Source of the DNA: Ananas comosus
Taxonomy: Eukaryota; Streptophyta; Magnoliopsida; Poales; Bromeliaceae
Length of the DNA: 64,000 nt
NCBI RefSeq assembly: GCF_001540865.1
Contig: NC_033625.1
Coordinates: 7,521,798-7,585,797 of the forward strand
Reading direction: 5' to 3'
Every line of letters begins with the position of its first letter. Position 1 is the stretch's first letter. The position numbers were made by a program, and so were the translations under genes. The notes under the pieces are model-generated. The model did not search any database. It had not been told where the DNA came from and saw only the letters and a list, made by a program, of their open reading frames with translations. This document shows positions 11,746 to 23,219 of this stretch, in pieces.

Positions 11746-13739
11746 GATGAATTAGGCTTACATAATGGAGGCAGCCGGGGACTCCGACGGGAGAAAGAGC
11801 GTCAAAAGCTAGAAAAACAAAGACAAGAAACGAAAACGACAAGAGACTAAAACCAAAAAAAGGAAGGAAATGAGGGTAAGGGAAGCGAAAGCGATGAATT
11901 TGTTAAAAAAAGAAGTTCAAGCTATAATATAGGGAAAGGAGATTTATGTATCCATGGCGAGCTGGCTGGCTTTTTAAACTATTGCAGCCATCATGAATTT
12001 ATGTAAAATTTTTTCCTTAAGTTTTTTTAAAAAGTAATATTGCATATTGAGCTTATGCTGAACCAGTGGCATGTTTTTATAGCATTACACATCCGAATTA
12101 TTTTCTTTCTTGTCCTTTTCAAAAAGACGGAGTATCCTATTGCTAAAAACAAAGGCTACATTATTTATGTCCCCTCGACTAATAGCCAAAGCTTATACTG
12201 TCTTATTTAAGAATCATTGAAAAACAACTTAAAATTCTCTTATTGGATTAAAATAATGGACTATGCAATGCTAAACTTAATGACAAATGATCATACTTTT
12301 GGAAATTTTGTGAATGAGAGTTTTACCCTATTAGTATGGACTATAATGGTTCATGACTTTAATGAAAGGACAAAATTAGCCTTTATCAAAGTCTATTTGC
12401 AAAATTATTTGAAAGTTTTAAAGTGTCAATATTTGACATATCATACTCTAGCCAACAAGAGTCGATAGGGGTGGGACTACACGTGCAACATTCCTACTGC
12501 TGTTGACGCAAGAGATTAGGATGCCGTTATAACAATATATTATGTTATGTTATTTTACTTTTTAAAAAACTGTTATGACAAATTTACTTGCAGGTTATTT
12601 TTTGTAAGAAAATCCAACATATGCAAAATATAGGGACAAACCATTTCTTCCATATCAAGCTATTGAGTTTTTATTGGAAAAAGCAATAGTAACCGGAAGG
12701 CAGGGGTTTAGTTCTAAGATGGATGCCAAGGATGGCCGTAGCAACTCCTCATCTTCATCGGTTATGCAATGACTCAATATGTAGAGTTTAGAAAAAAATT
12801 TAGAGAATGCAACTCCAACTCCCGTTAAACTAACAAGGCACTATATAAGTAGTGCCTCGGGTTGCACTTCGTCAATGAAGAAGCTTCGCATGTAACAACC
12901 AATTTTTACACCAACTTCAAACTGTAAAAGAAAGGTTGACAATTACTTAAAAAGTATTTACAAGCTTGTTGCATTAGAAAAAAAACGAACATATATTTCA
13001 CAAATCATAATAAAATGTGAGATACAAGCATGACCAAACGTTCACTCCATAGAGTGGTTGCATGAAAAGGTTAAACGATATTGCTCATTTGTCTTTCAAT
13101 AATATACTTGTTGCCTATAATGTTCTAAAAGATGAGCATAATAGGCCCATTTTTTTAGGCAATGATGATATACAGGTTTGTAGGTGTGTATGGTAGGGTG
13201 GCATGTATAAAGATCACTATAGACCATTACTTTTTAATTTGTTGTTGGAAAATTTTTCTTTCCAATTAAGTGGTGGAAATTAAGGTGGAATTTGTGACAA
13301 AACGGAAGTAGCAAGTGGCTGGTCATTATGTTAATGCCCACGACTGTGGTGTTGTTGAAAAAAACTTTGGGGGATATTGATGAATTGTAGGTACTAATTA
13401 ATTCCAAAAGCTTGAGCTATCAAAAAAATACAATTAATTTATTAGAGCATACAAATACAACACTCATGAATCTTGATTGTAACTCGGTACAAATTGAGCT
13501 CTCGCTACTTCAAGCATTTTTTTGGCCCAACCTGATCTCTTACCATTTTGAGCGTGACCTGGCACAACTAGACCTTCGGCCACCAGGCAAGATGCTGCTT
13601 CTTTAAGCAAACGATCTCCTCCCCCAGCATTGACCTCTAGCTTTGATACTAGTTATCGGATTATTAGCGCTAACCATTAGTTTCAAATGCACAACCTTTT
13701 AGAAAGATGCAACTAAATTACTTAAAATATATAGACACA
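11746..13739. other. Unclassified intergenic DNA
   Basis: Weakly coding-like fragments (for example 12217-12468) give no recognisable protein and no splice structure. Possibly decayed transposon sequence. Confidence 0.4.
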
Positions 13740-15190
13740 ATGCCAAGGATTAAAGTGTCGTGGCATGGAGGCGTGCCGATTGCCGCCTGGCACGGTACAG
13801 CACAGGCATGCCTCCATGCCGATAGCATGCTGATAAATACGCATATCCTCCTAGTAATACGTTTTGACATAATTTTTTTTAAATTTTCAATAATTCTTAT
13901 AATATTATTTTGAAAGATTTAGCAAAATAATTATAAATATTGGCTTTGTATAGTTTACTACACTCAGCATTTAATATCGTAGTAGATATTTTATATATGT
14001 AAAGTAAAAAAATATAACTTTAGTTTATAGAGCATAAAAATAAAAATTTGATTAACGTTGAAAATTTTTTGATTTTACCTTTTTGAGAAATTTAAAAACT
14101 AACTAGATAAAATTATTTTTTCTTAAAGTTTTTACGGAATTTGCAAGATTCAATAATATTGATTCGATGAGAGACCGCATGATAACTAAATTAACTAGAA
14201 TAACACTACAATTGCTCTAGTAAATTTTGTTTTTTGAATCTATTAAAAATATTTATTAAAATTTTGAATTTTTTTTTTAATTTTGTTTAAAAAAATTATG
14301 AGATCTATCAATAAAAATTTACTAATAAATCATATGAAAAATAATTAAGCAAATTCAAATATCAATTATTTCAATTAATTTTTTTTATTTTATTAATATT
14401 TTTCATCTTCTAAATCTAAAATTAGAATTCTTAAAATTTAAAAAAAAATTGTCGTAAATCTCATATCCAATGCTAGATTTATTCAAAATAATTAAAAATC
14501 GAACTACATAATAACTTAATCAAAAAAATCTATTTTTAAAATTTTATAAACTACAAATAAAATTTTGCATATTTTAAATTTCTATAAAACAGAAACTTTA
14601 TAAGTTAGAAATATTCAAAATGTATGAATAAATTTTAAAATTATAAATTTTTTATTTATTTAATAGATACATTTTCGACTTACTATTTCTTTTTCTTTTC
14701 TCTCAAGATTGAAGTGATCAAAATAGAAATAAATTAAAAATAGAAGAAATTGAAAGAAGAAATTAGAAAAAATAGCAATAAGAAGAAAAGATAGAAAAAA
14801 TGGAAAGAAAAAAAGAGAGGAATAGATTGTGAGAAGAAAAGAAAAAAACTAAAAGAGTAAGTTGAGGGAACGAAAAGGTAGAAGAGAATGAGATAGAGAG
14901 ATGCGTATAGGGAAAAAAAATATCAAAATAAGTGCCAAGCAAAAAAAAAAAGAAAAAAGGTTAAAACTTAAAATGTTGTGTGCCTATATAAGCACGCAAC
15001 GACAACGTGCCGCGATATCCTTTGGGTCTCATGCTGTCTCGCACGATACCCTTTGGGTATCACGGCACGGTAGATCCAAGAGAGAACCCTCCATGCATTG
15101 TGCCTCTTAATTAGTGGCACGATATGTACGTATCATTCCATGTTGATCGGCACGCTAGATTCTTTAAATTTTGCACAGCACACATCGAAT
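13740..15190. repeat. Region flanked by GGCACG-type GC-rich repeats
   Basis: GC-rich ends (13755-13830 and 14990-15170) contain repeated and inverted 'cggcacggta', 'gtgccgcgata' and 'cctttgggta' pieces. They enclose an AT-rich interior with no ORF. Similar 'ggcacggccgtgccgg' text occurs at 63760-63810. It could be one decayed element, but the borders are not defined. Confidence 0.35.
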
Positions 15191-17186
15191 ATGACTCGGG
15201 CCAGTCGACCTCTTGTCATTTCGAACATGACTCGACACAAAATATCCTCTTGCCATGAGGTAGGATGCTAACTCCATTAAGCCAACCGTTATTTTCATAA
15301 TTATGATGATATTTCTCTTGTAAAGATTGTCCAAGATCATGGGGAACTAACTGATTTTTTGTATACTAATTTTAGTCTACTTGGTATCAAAGTTATTGAT
15401 TGTTGGGCAAACTAAGAGTTTTCTTTTTTCCTCTTTTAAAACATAATTTTTATGTTTTGGTTTTGCTAATGGGGTCCATGATATTAGTTGTCCAATTTTT
15501 AATTGCCAAATAGTGTGCCTATGTGTGCGTTTTTTTTTTTAATCTATAATGCATGTAAAATGACCTACTAAAAAGCTCACTTTAATATTCTTAACAATCT
15601 GATTTTTTTTTCTATGAAGGAAAGTTTGCGTTACATTGTCAATAATTGTGACAAATCAAATCAATTAAGCAATCCACTATATAAAATCTTTCTACATAGC
15701 ATCCAACATATTATACATTTTCCTATGATTATATTTACTAATTATACTCACATAAATGTACTTTGTTGTCATGTATCTTTGTGTCTCCTCATTTGTCTCA
15801 TTCTTGTAGACAAATTAGCATTAATGCAACCAATTGTGAACAACTGATGTTTTTGTCTTGTCTGAGGTTGTATAGTGTGCTTAGCTGTAATGTACCTAAA
15901 GTTAGTTGATGTTTTCTTTTTTCTTTTTCTTTCTTTTTTTTGAAAAAAAAAAGTATGGAGACTCTAAAACATTTAAACTTTTTAATTTGACAAAGAGATC
16001 CCTTAAACTTTATCAAACAATTCAATAGACAACTCTTCTCAAGTAAACTTACTAACTACAAAAACCGTTTTGATTGTTTATCGTGTACATAATTCTGTAA
16101 AACTCAAAATATAGAGAAATTTATTTCCTCTCTTCCAATTTTGATAATTAAGCATCACTATCAAAGAATAAGTTGAACGGAAATTTTTTTTTTCTTTTGC
16201 TTTTCTTATATGTTAGAACACAAAAAATAATTTTTTTTTTTGGGTGTTTTGAAGCTTTTATAAAACTATATACGATATATAAGACTAAAATGATTGTATA
16301 ATTAACAACTTTAATTAAAGAGATGAACCTATTGAACTATTTGATAAAGCGTAAGAAGATTTTTTGCCAAAATTTAAAGTTTAGACCCGTGCTTACAAAT
16401 GAGATAAAGTTCAAACGTCTCCATACATTTTATCCTTTTTTCTTGGCTAAATTATGAAGAGAAATGCTACTGGTACAACCCAAAGTGAAGTGTACACTTT
16501 ACACCTATACCATCCAAAAGTTATTAATTTTTTAGTTGTCACATCAATTTTTTATGATTTTGCTAAAAATTATTTGGATTTTTATCAACCCTAAAATGGG
16601 ACGGGGGGGGTGTAAGATATATATACACCCGTTCTTTTTTGGGTGTATAAGAATCATTTTTCAATTACAACAAGCCTGTTTACACTTTAGCTCCGGCCTT
16701 AATTACCTCCTGCATTAAAAAATGGATCAATTAGCAGTCTGTACTTTATCATTCTCTCAAAAAAATCAAAGAAATTTGAAAAATTGGCAAATCAGGCTGT
16801 AAACCTTCACTAAAATGAGATAGCATATCACATTGTTCAACATCTCAAGATATATTCAATTTGCAACTCAAAATATTAAACAAATCAAATAAAGGAGATC
16901 TCCTATTTTAGTAATACTATCAAAATTGATAGCTTATTGAAGAATTTATTTAATTCTTATGATTCTATTGCATTATTTACAGATAATTTTAAACTACAAA
17001 TTTATTTTTATAAAGTTTTTATACTTAAATTCAACAATTATCCGAAATAGCTAGATCTACTTGAGATAATGATAAAGTGTAAGAGATAATTGATGTTTTC
17101 CTTTTATGGTGGGGGTAATTTAGAAGCCATTTGCCATCACATCATTTAGTAGCAATTGCCAAATAACAATTTAAGCCTGTGACAGT
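15191..17186. other. AT-rich intergenic DNA
   Basis: No gene recognised. The last ~100 bases before 17185 may be the tail of a gypsy LTR (ending near TGTGACA), because a tRNA primer site follows. Confidence 0.45.
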
Positions 17187-17198
17187 TGGTATCAGAGC
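17187..17198 (+). other. Retrotransposon primer-binding site
   Basis: TGGTATCAGAGC is complementary to the 3' end of plant initiator Met-tRNA. It lies two bases after a plausible LTR end and 21 bp before the gag-like frame. Confidence 0.75.
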
Positions 17199-17218
17199 GA
17201 GTTCGGAGCTGAGAAATC

Positions 17219-18149
17219 ATGTCTACCTCGGATGTTGTCGTCGTTGATGTTGTGCCTGAACCAAAAGGAGGCAAGTGCAGCAAGAGCAAGGCACCACGGA
17301 CTCTAGCGAGAGAGTCTGCCTCGCTTGAAGATTGCATGAGGCTGCTAAAGGATTTCGTTGCCAAAGTTGACGAGCATTGCTTTGTCCTGACCTGTCATGT
17401 GGGGATGATAGAGGACAGGTTGCATGTCATGGAGAACAGCGTTGCAGCTACCATGACAACTTTCTGTGAGCAGCTCGAGCAGCTCTGCCATGACCTTATC
17501 TGTTGTGACGACGATAAGAAGCGCTGATCGAGGAGATCATCGCTTGCAGCGACGAGGTTGACTACCTCAAGATGAGGGTGGCGATCCTCAAAAAAGCGAT
17601 GGCTCGTGGCATTGAGACGCATAAAGAGTACACCCCAAAGATCCGCATCCCTAAACCCTAATGCTTCAAGCGCACACGTCATGAGAAGGAAATTGACTAT
17701 TTCTTATGGCACATGGAGCGCTACCTCAAAGCATCGCGGTTGGAGGACAAGGATGACAAGGTCCAAACTGCTTCCATGTATCTCGCCAATGACGCGATGC
17801 TATGGTGGCAGCAGCGTTCTGCAGAGGCCGCGAAGAGCTAATGCAAGCCGAAAATTTGGAAAGACTTCATGTCGAGCTAAAAGCATAGTTCTATCCCAAG
17901 CACATTGAGTACCTGGCGCGGAGGCAGCTTCAATGACTCAAGCATATGAGGTCCCTCAAGGAGTACTCCAAGCTGATGCTTACCATAGCTAGAATGGCTG
18001 AGGAGGACAGGCTATTCTTCTTCCTCAACGGTCTCCAACCATGAGCTAACAAAGAGCTCTTGGTGAGGGACATGAAGGATGTGAGCTTCGCTATTACCTT
18101 GCCGGAGAAACTGCCAAAGTACGAGAAGTGGGACTTTACTTGTGGCAAG
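17219..18149 (+). pseudogene. Ty3-gypsy gag relic
   Basis: The first frame (17219-17527, 102 aa) starts with a Met just after the primer site and contains Leu-rich helical text. It ends at a TGA. Downstream, a frame near 17700-17840 encodes FLWHMERYLKASRLEDKDD and then YLANDAMLWWQQR, which is typical of the plant Retrotrans_gag (capsid) domain. Several stops and frame changes follow, so no full Gag can be made. No protease, RT or integrase lies downstream, and a CACTA element interrupts the relic at 18153. An intact plant gypsy Gag-Pol would be about 1,500 residues, so only the N-terminal part of Gag survives. Confidence 0.8.
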
Positions 18150-18152
18150 CCA

Positions 18153-18668
18153 CACTACAACAGAATTAGGTTATAGGGACACATGTTTGGGACACTTTTG
18201 AGTAAGTGTCCCATTTATGCTAAAGTTTAAAAAAATATCTGCTAATGCCTAAATATAAAACCCAATCCAACCAAAAATAAAAGATTGCTCTACTCAACCC
18301 ACCACACCCAGTCCATTTGGCCCGATTACAAACAAAAAAGAAAAAAAAAGAAGAAAAATCAATTGCTATTTTTTCTTCTCTCTTCACTCAATCCACTGAA
18401 ATTCTAGACGAAGAGCCTTTCTTGTCGTCCTCCTCCGCTACCGCAGCCAACGAGATAGAGTTTCGGCGGTTGCTAAATGCTTAAATAAGTGTTGGTAAAT
18501 TAGCAGCACTCTTTTAGGTTATAGCGACACTCTTTAACTGTCACTATATACCTAGCGACCCCACATATAGCAACACTTTTTAGAAGTGTCGGTAATTTTA
18601 GCTAGCAGCACTTTTTTGACATGTACCTACATTTAAAAGTGTCGCTATAGGCCGTTTTTGTTGTAGTG
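18153..18668. mobile_element. Non-autonomous CACTA (En/Spm) element
   Basis: It begins CACTACAACAGAATTAGG and ends TTTTTGTTGTAGTG, the CACTA signature. A 3-bp TSD, CCA, is present on both sides (18150-18152 and 18669-18671). Subterminal copies of the 'GTGTCGCTATA' type occur in both orientations near the ends, the usual transposase-binding repeats. 516 bp, with no transposase. It sits in the gypsy gag relic. Confidence 0.92.
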
Positions 18669-18794
18669 CCACCTAAGGCTATACAATATCCTATGCAAAT
18701 ATGCAATATGCTATGCAAATATACAAAATTTTAAAAAATATATAAAATATTTAAAGTTTTAGAGGAGTAAATATACAATATCCTATACAAATAT

Positions 18795-19017
18795 GAGTTC
18801 GGCTACTATACTATCGATAGTTCCCAGCGCTTGATACTATCGAGTTTTCCGCTGTTAGATCTGTCCCTCTGACCATTTCCATCCATTAGATCATATTATT
18901 CAACCAACCACCCACTCAACCTTAAGTGACCACTATCATCGTAATCACACATTCCTTCATCTAAGGGCTGAAAATCTACAAGCACTCGATAGTTTTAATA
19001 GTATAGTAGCCTAGTTC
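18795..19017. mobile_element. MITE, family A
   Basis: Starts GAGTTCGGCTACTATACTAT and ends 'taatagtatagtagcctagttc', an inverted match. Shares the family core ('ccacccactcaacc', 'catctaagggctgaaaatct'). Confidence 0.65.
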
Positions 19018-19246
19018 ATGCAAATATAACCTCAAAGAGAAGAAATACTAATTGTAGGATTTACAATTAAAAATTAGTTACAGATGTAGCTTGGCTTTAA
19101 AAAAAATGAGCTATGAGAAAATACTCTCTGCTCTTGAAAATGGTGCACAACTAAAAAAACGAGCGAATGTATTAGTATATTTTCTACACCACATGCTTCT
19201 TTAAAATTCTATAAGAAAATTTTCTCACATCTAAAATTTAGAATTA

Positions 19247-19490
19247 TGTTACTATACTATAAACAGTATTAAGCACTTGGTACTGTTAGATCTTCGGTCT
19301 TTGGATGAAGAGATGTGTAGTTAGAATAATAGTAGTCCCCGGTTAGAATGATAGTAGTCTTCTAGGAATGAGTAGGTAATTGGTCGAATAATATGATCTA
19401 ATGAGTAGAAATGGCCAAAGAGATAAATCTAATGGTGGCAAACTCAATAGCACCAAGCGCTGGCACTGTCGATAATATAGTAGCCGAACA
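19247..19490. mobile_element. MITE, family A (opposite orientation)
   Basis: The core reads in reverse relative to the copy at 18795 ('gatcttcggtctttggatga', 'aatgagtaggtaattggt'). Ends are 'tactatactataaacagta' and 'gataatatagtagccgaac'. Confidence 0.6.
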
Positions 19491-20619
19491 CCTAAAATTT
19501 AACATATTGAATTATGTTATGTTATATTTAAAGCGTATAATTCGTGAAAATCATAAATTTTGAACATTTATTTTTCTTACAATATTAAATAATAACATAT
19601 TTTATGAGGAATTGATTTTTTAAAGCGACCTACATGCCTAGCAAATAAGTTTCAAATAAAAATAATTTTTATCTAAAGTCCCTTTTAAAAATGTTGGTTT
19701 TCGGCTTGAATAAAAAGTCGCTACTAAATTTGAAGGTTCGATAACATTGCGCTAACCCCCTCAATTATAGGCTATTTAGATTTAATCAACCCATTTTGGT
19801 TTTTAATATTAAGAGTGACAAGCTCCAAATAAATTTAAAAATTTATCAAATTGTGTCGATTATCTTAATCAAATTTAAAAATGATAATTTATTAGTAAAT
19901 AAAGCAACAACAATTAACTATTAATAAATGATAAAACATTAAATTTAATAAAATTTTAACAAAACTAATTAAAATAACTCAATTTTTTATTTAAAAAAAG
20001 TTACAAGTAGAAAAAATATCAATAATTAAAAGTAAAAGTAAAAACTAAAGGGATTTATTTTACAATGGCCTATAGTTGAGGGAGTCTTAATATAATTTTC
20101 ATCAAGTCAGATATTGAATAACATTTTCGTGACTATCTCCTATTTTTCTTTCATTATTTTCCTCATTTAATAGATAATAATACGGTGGTTAATTATGTGG
20201 TTCGTTAAACTTTCATTTACTAAATAAATAAATATAATTAAATTAAGTGACATAATATTGTCGAGCTTTTAAATTAAAATTTTTAAGTGGCTTCTTTATA
20301 GGATCCAGACTCAATTTTGTAGATTATATATGCAAGGTTAAATTTTTATATTAAAATGATAAAGATATATATAAAGCTTATCTAAACTATCACCCTTCTG
20401 TATTCGAATATCTAATATTTAAAATTTTTTATTTTACTAACTGTCATTTTAGTTTATTTGATTTGAGTCAATTAGTAACTTTTTAACTATAAGGCTTCAA
20501 AATCTTGTTTATATTTATAGATTTAGTTATTATGTTTTATACTGTTTACGTAATTGTAAATTTACTAAAATAAGCAATAAGCTTAAATTTATATTCAAAA
20601 AATTATTAAATTATTTAAA
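19491..20619. other. AT-rich intergenic DNA
   Basis: No gene or clear element seen. Confidence 0.45.
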
Positions 20620-20972
20620 TCAAATAAATGTAAGATTGGATACTAAATTAAAAATTAAAAAAATTTGGTAGTCGAATTAAAATTATCTGTAACTCGGATA
20701 AATTTTATATATTTTAACATGTTAAAAACTTAAAATATTAATCATCGAATATTAGCTGGGGCGCACACAAAAATTTTTATTCATTAGAGTCCACTGNTCA
20801 AATAAGTGTAAGATTGGGTACTAAATTAAAAATTAAAAAAATTGGGTAGTCGAATTAAAATTATCTGTAACTCGGATAAAGTTTATATATTTTAACATGT
20901 TAAAAACTTAAAAAATTAATCATCGAATATTAGCTGGGGCGCACACAAAAATTTCTTCATTAGAGTCCAGTG
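20620..20972. repeat. Near-identical 177-bp duplication on both sides of an N
   Basis: 20620-20796 and 20798-20972 are almost the same sequence in direct orientation, from 'tcaaataa' to 'ttagagtcca', and they meet at the single N at 20797. Best read as overlapping contig ends or two haplotypes placed side by side, although a real tandem duplication cannot be excluded. Confidence 0.85.
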
Positions 20973-21014
20973 GACCAGGTCCAGGAAACAAGCTCTCCCT
21001 CTCTCCCGAGCTCC

Positions 21015-21066
21015 CACGTGTCGACCCGGTCCCACGTGCGAGCGCCCTCCACCGAGTCGCCACGTG
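21015..21066 (+). promoter_or_regulatory. Cluster of three G-boxes (CACGTG)
   Basis: CACGTG occurs at 21015-21020, 21033-21038 and 21061-21066. The first and third sit in CCACGTGTCG, the core of plant ABA-responsive elements and a bZIP/bHLH-binding context. The cluster is 150-200 bp upstream of a TATA box and in front of the ROH1-like reading frame, where a plant promoter is expected. Confidence 0.7.
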
Positions 21067-21212
21067 TCGCCCTCTCGTCTCCGTCGCGTCCCCGCCGTGT
21101 CGACTCCCGCGCCGTCCCCGCACCCCGAACGGGCCTCCGCAGGTCATTTAACCCGTACTCCCCCACTAACCCCTTTCTAAAATCAACTACTAATTAATGT
21201 AACTCTTTCCCT

Positions 21213-21219
21213 CTATATA
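21213..21219 (+). promoter_or_regulatory. TATA box of the ROH1-like gene
   Basis: CTATATA in the context CCCTCTATATAGTAATAG, preceded by the G-box cluster and followed ~200 bp later by a CT-rich leader (21379-21410). Confidence 0.6.
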
Positions 21220-21378
21220 GTAATAGTAAAACTAAAATTATAATAAAATAAAAAAAAAATATAAAAATATAAAAATATAAAAATCCTACCCTCCGTCTCA
21301 AGTGTCGACCGACGTCGAAGGGTTCGCGTTATTATTCCTCCCCCAATTCGTCCCCGACGACGAATCTCGCGCATAAAC

Positions 21379-21411
21379 CTCCTCCTCCTCCTCATCCTCC
21401 TCCTCCTCCTN
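21379..21411 (+). repeat. (CTC)n leader repeat ending in an N
   Basis: A run of CTC/TCC triplets with one interruption. The final base is the unresolved N at 21411. CT-rich leaders are common in plant 5' UTRs. Confidence 0.8.
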
Positions 21412-21437
21412 TGCCATGCATATATCTGCACCAAGAT

Positions 21438-21490
21438 ATGGAAAACATAGCTATGATGCTCCATCTCCTAATTTTAATTGGGTCAACTAA

Positions 21491-21532
<42 letters not shown>

Positions 21533-22727
21533 CCGGTATCAGATCCCCTCCTCCACCGTCGCCAACGATCCCCGCTCCGGCGTCGGCGAGGTGGAGGGGT
21601 TCCAGCGCCACGTCGCGGAGCTCCTCCTCGACCTCGCCGGGGACGACGTCCTCTCGCTCTCGTGGGCGCGGAAGCTCCTCGACGTGTTCCTCATCTGCTT
21701 GGAGGAGTTCCGCGTCCTCCTCTTCAACAGCGGCGCCCAGGCGACGCCGCCGCCGCCGCCGCTGGATCGGCTCCTCGCGGACTTCTTCGACCGCGCGGTG
21801 AAGGCGCTCGACGTGTGCAACGCCGTGCGCGACGGCGTGGACCAGATCCGAGAGTAGCAGAAGCTCCTCGACATCGTCCTCGTCGCCCTCGCCGCGGCGT
21901 CGGCGCCGCCGGAGGCGGAGCGGGGCCCGATCGGCGAGGGCCCGATCCGCCGCGCGCGCAAGGCGGTCACGGATCTCACCATCCTGATGCTCGACGAGAA
22001 GGAGGCGGGGTCGTCCGTCTCGATCCTCGGCGGCCACCGCAACCGATCCTTCGGCCGCAGCAACAACAGGGATCACCACCATCACCACCACCAGGGTGGC
22101 CAGCACCGCCGCAGCAGCAGCAGCGGCAGCAGCGGCAGCGGCAGCGGCGGCCACTACCGCTCCCTCTCGTGGAGCGTCTCGCGCTCGTGGTCCGCGGCGC
22201 GGCAGCTGCAGGCCATCGGCGGCGGCCTCGCGGCGCCGCGGGCGGGCGACGTCGCCGCCACCGGCGGCCTCGCCGCCGCGGTGTTCGCGATGAGCGCCGT
22301 GCTCTTCTTCACCATGTGGGCGCTGGTGGCCGCGATCCCGTGCCAGGACCGCGGCCTGCAGACGCACTTCTCGGCGCCGCCGCGCGGGTTCCCGTGGGCG
22401 GGGCCGCTGCTTGCGCTGCAGGAGCGGATCGTGGAGGAGTCGAAGCGGAAGGACCGGAAGCACTCGGCCGGCCTTCTGAAAGAGATCTACCAGATCGAGC
22501 GGTGCTCGCGGCAGCTGGTGGAGATCACGGACGCCGTCCATTTCCCCATGGACGCGGAGAGGGAGGCGGAGGTGAGGGAGGCGGTGGGCGAGATCGCGCA
22601 CGTGTGCGAGGCCCTAAAGGAAGAGCTGGACCCGCTCGAGCGCCAGGTGAGGGAGGTGTTCCATCGCATCGTCCGCAGCCGGACCGAGGGCCTTGATTGC
22701 TTAAGTAGGCCGCACAATCCTGAGTAG
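21438..22727 (+). pseudogene. ROH1/BYPASS1-related protein (DUF793), interrupted by a TAG
   Basis: One frame runs from the ATG at 21438 to the TAG at 22725-22727, with a single in-frame TAG at 21855-21857. Family members (Arabidopsis ROH1 binds the exocyst subunit EXO70A1) are about 400 aa. Recognisable blocks are [88 protein letters not shown], a probable membrane-associated helix before it ([20 protein letters not shown]), and the C-terminal [20 protein letters not shown]. The TAG follows DQIRE, where relatives as I know them have Trp (IRQW-QKLL), so TGG to TAG is the simplest change. Upstream of RRYQIP the frame runs through an (AT)n tract encoding Tyr-Ile repeats instead of the usual N-terminus. 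Third positions are strongly GC-biased. If the stop is real, only about the first third is made; an assembly error is possible. Confidence 0.85.
21494..21530. repeat. (AT)n microsatellite at the N-terminus of the ROH1-like frame
   Basis: An uninterrupted AT repeat directly before the conserved RRYQIP codons. It either displaced the original start codon region or lies in non-coding leader. Confidence 0.9.
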
Positions 22728-23219
22728 AGAATGAAACATTACTGATGGGGTTTGAACGGAGAGGCGTCAATGGTGCACAATTTGCTGGTATTCAATGTGG
22801 ATTCATTCAAGTTCTTCTTGGATTTCGGATCTGATGCTTATTTTGAGCTAAGAATTGGAAGAGGAAGGAAGGAGATGAAGGAAGAAACAGAGGGCGTATC
22901 CTTCCCGGATAAGGGTTAGAGACTTTTAACTCTTTTGTATTTACTTGATTGTTGCATAAATGTTGTGAAAAGATGATTGGATTTTTCTGAATTGCGGTTA
23001 TGGCCATCGGCTGCCTAGAGTATTCACTGTATAATTCTTCAACTTTTGTGTTGTTGTGAATCACGGATGTAGTGGATTGCCGGAATATAGTTTTATTGTT
23101 TTCTGATGTTACTGTCCTTCCTTCTGTGAATTTTTATTTCAGAGAGTAAATGTATAAGAAATTTTGCCGAAACTGAATTAGGGATGAGATGCAGTTGTTG
23201 TCTTTATACCCAGTATCTG
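22728..23219 (+). other. Presumed 3' UTR and downstream DNA of the ROH1-like gene
   Basis: Mixed-composition sequence just after the stop codon with no reading frame of note. The 3' end of the transcript cannot be placed. Confidence 0.35.

Noticed and set aside
21483..22601. 372-aa open frame on the minus strand
   Set aside because: Antisense shadow of the GC-rich ROH1-like frame; Arg/Ala/Glu-rich with no domain, while the plus frame has clear family motifs.
21662..22696. 344-aa open frame on the plus strand in another register
   Set aside because: Overlapping shadow of the same gene; Gly/Ala/Arg/Pro-rich with no recognisable domain.
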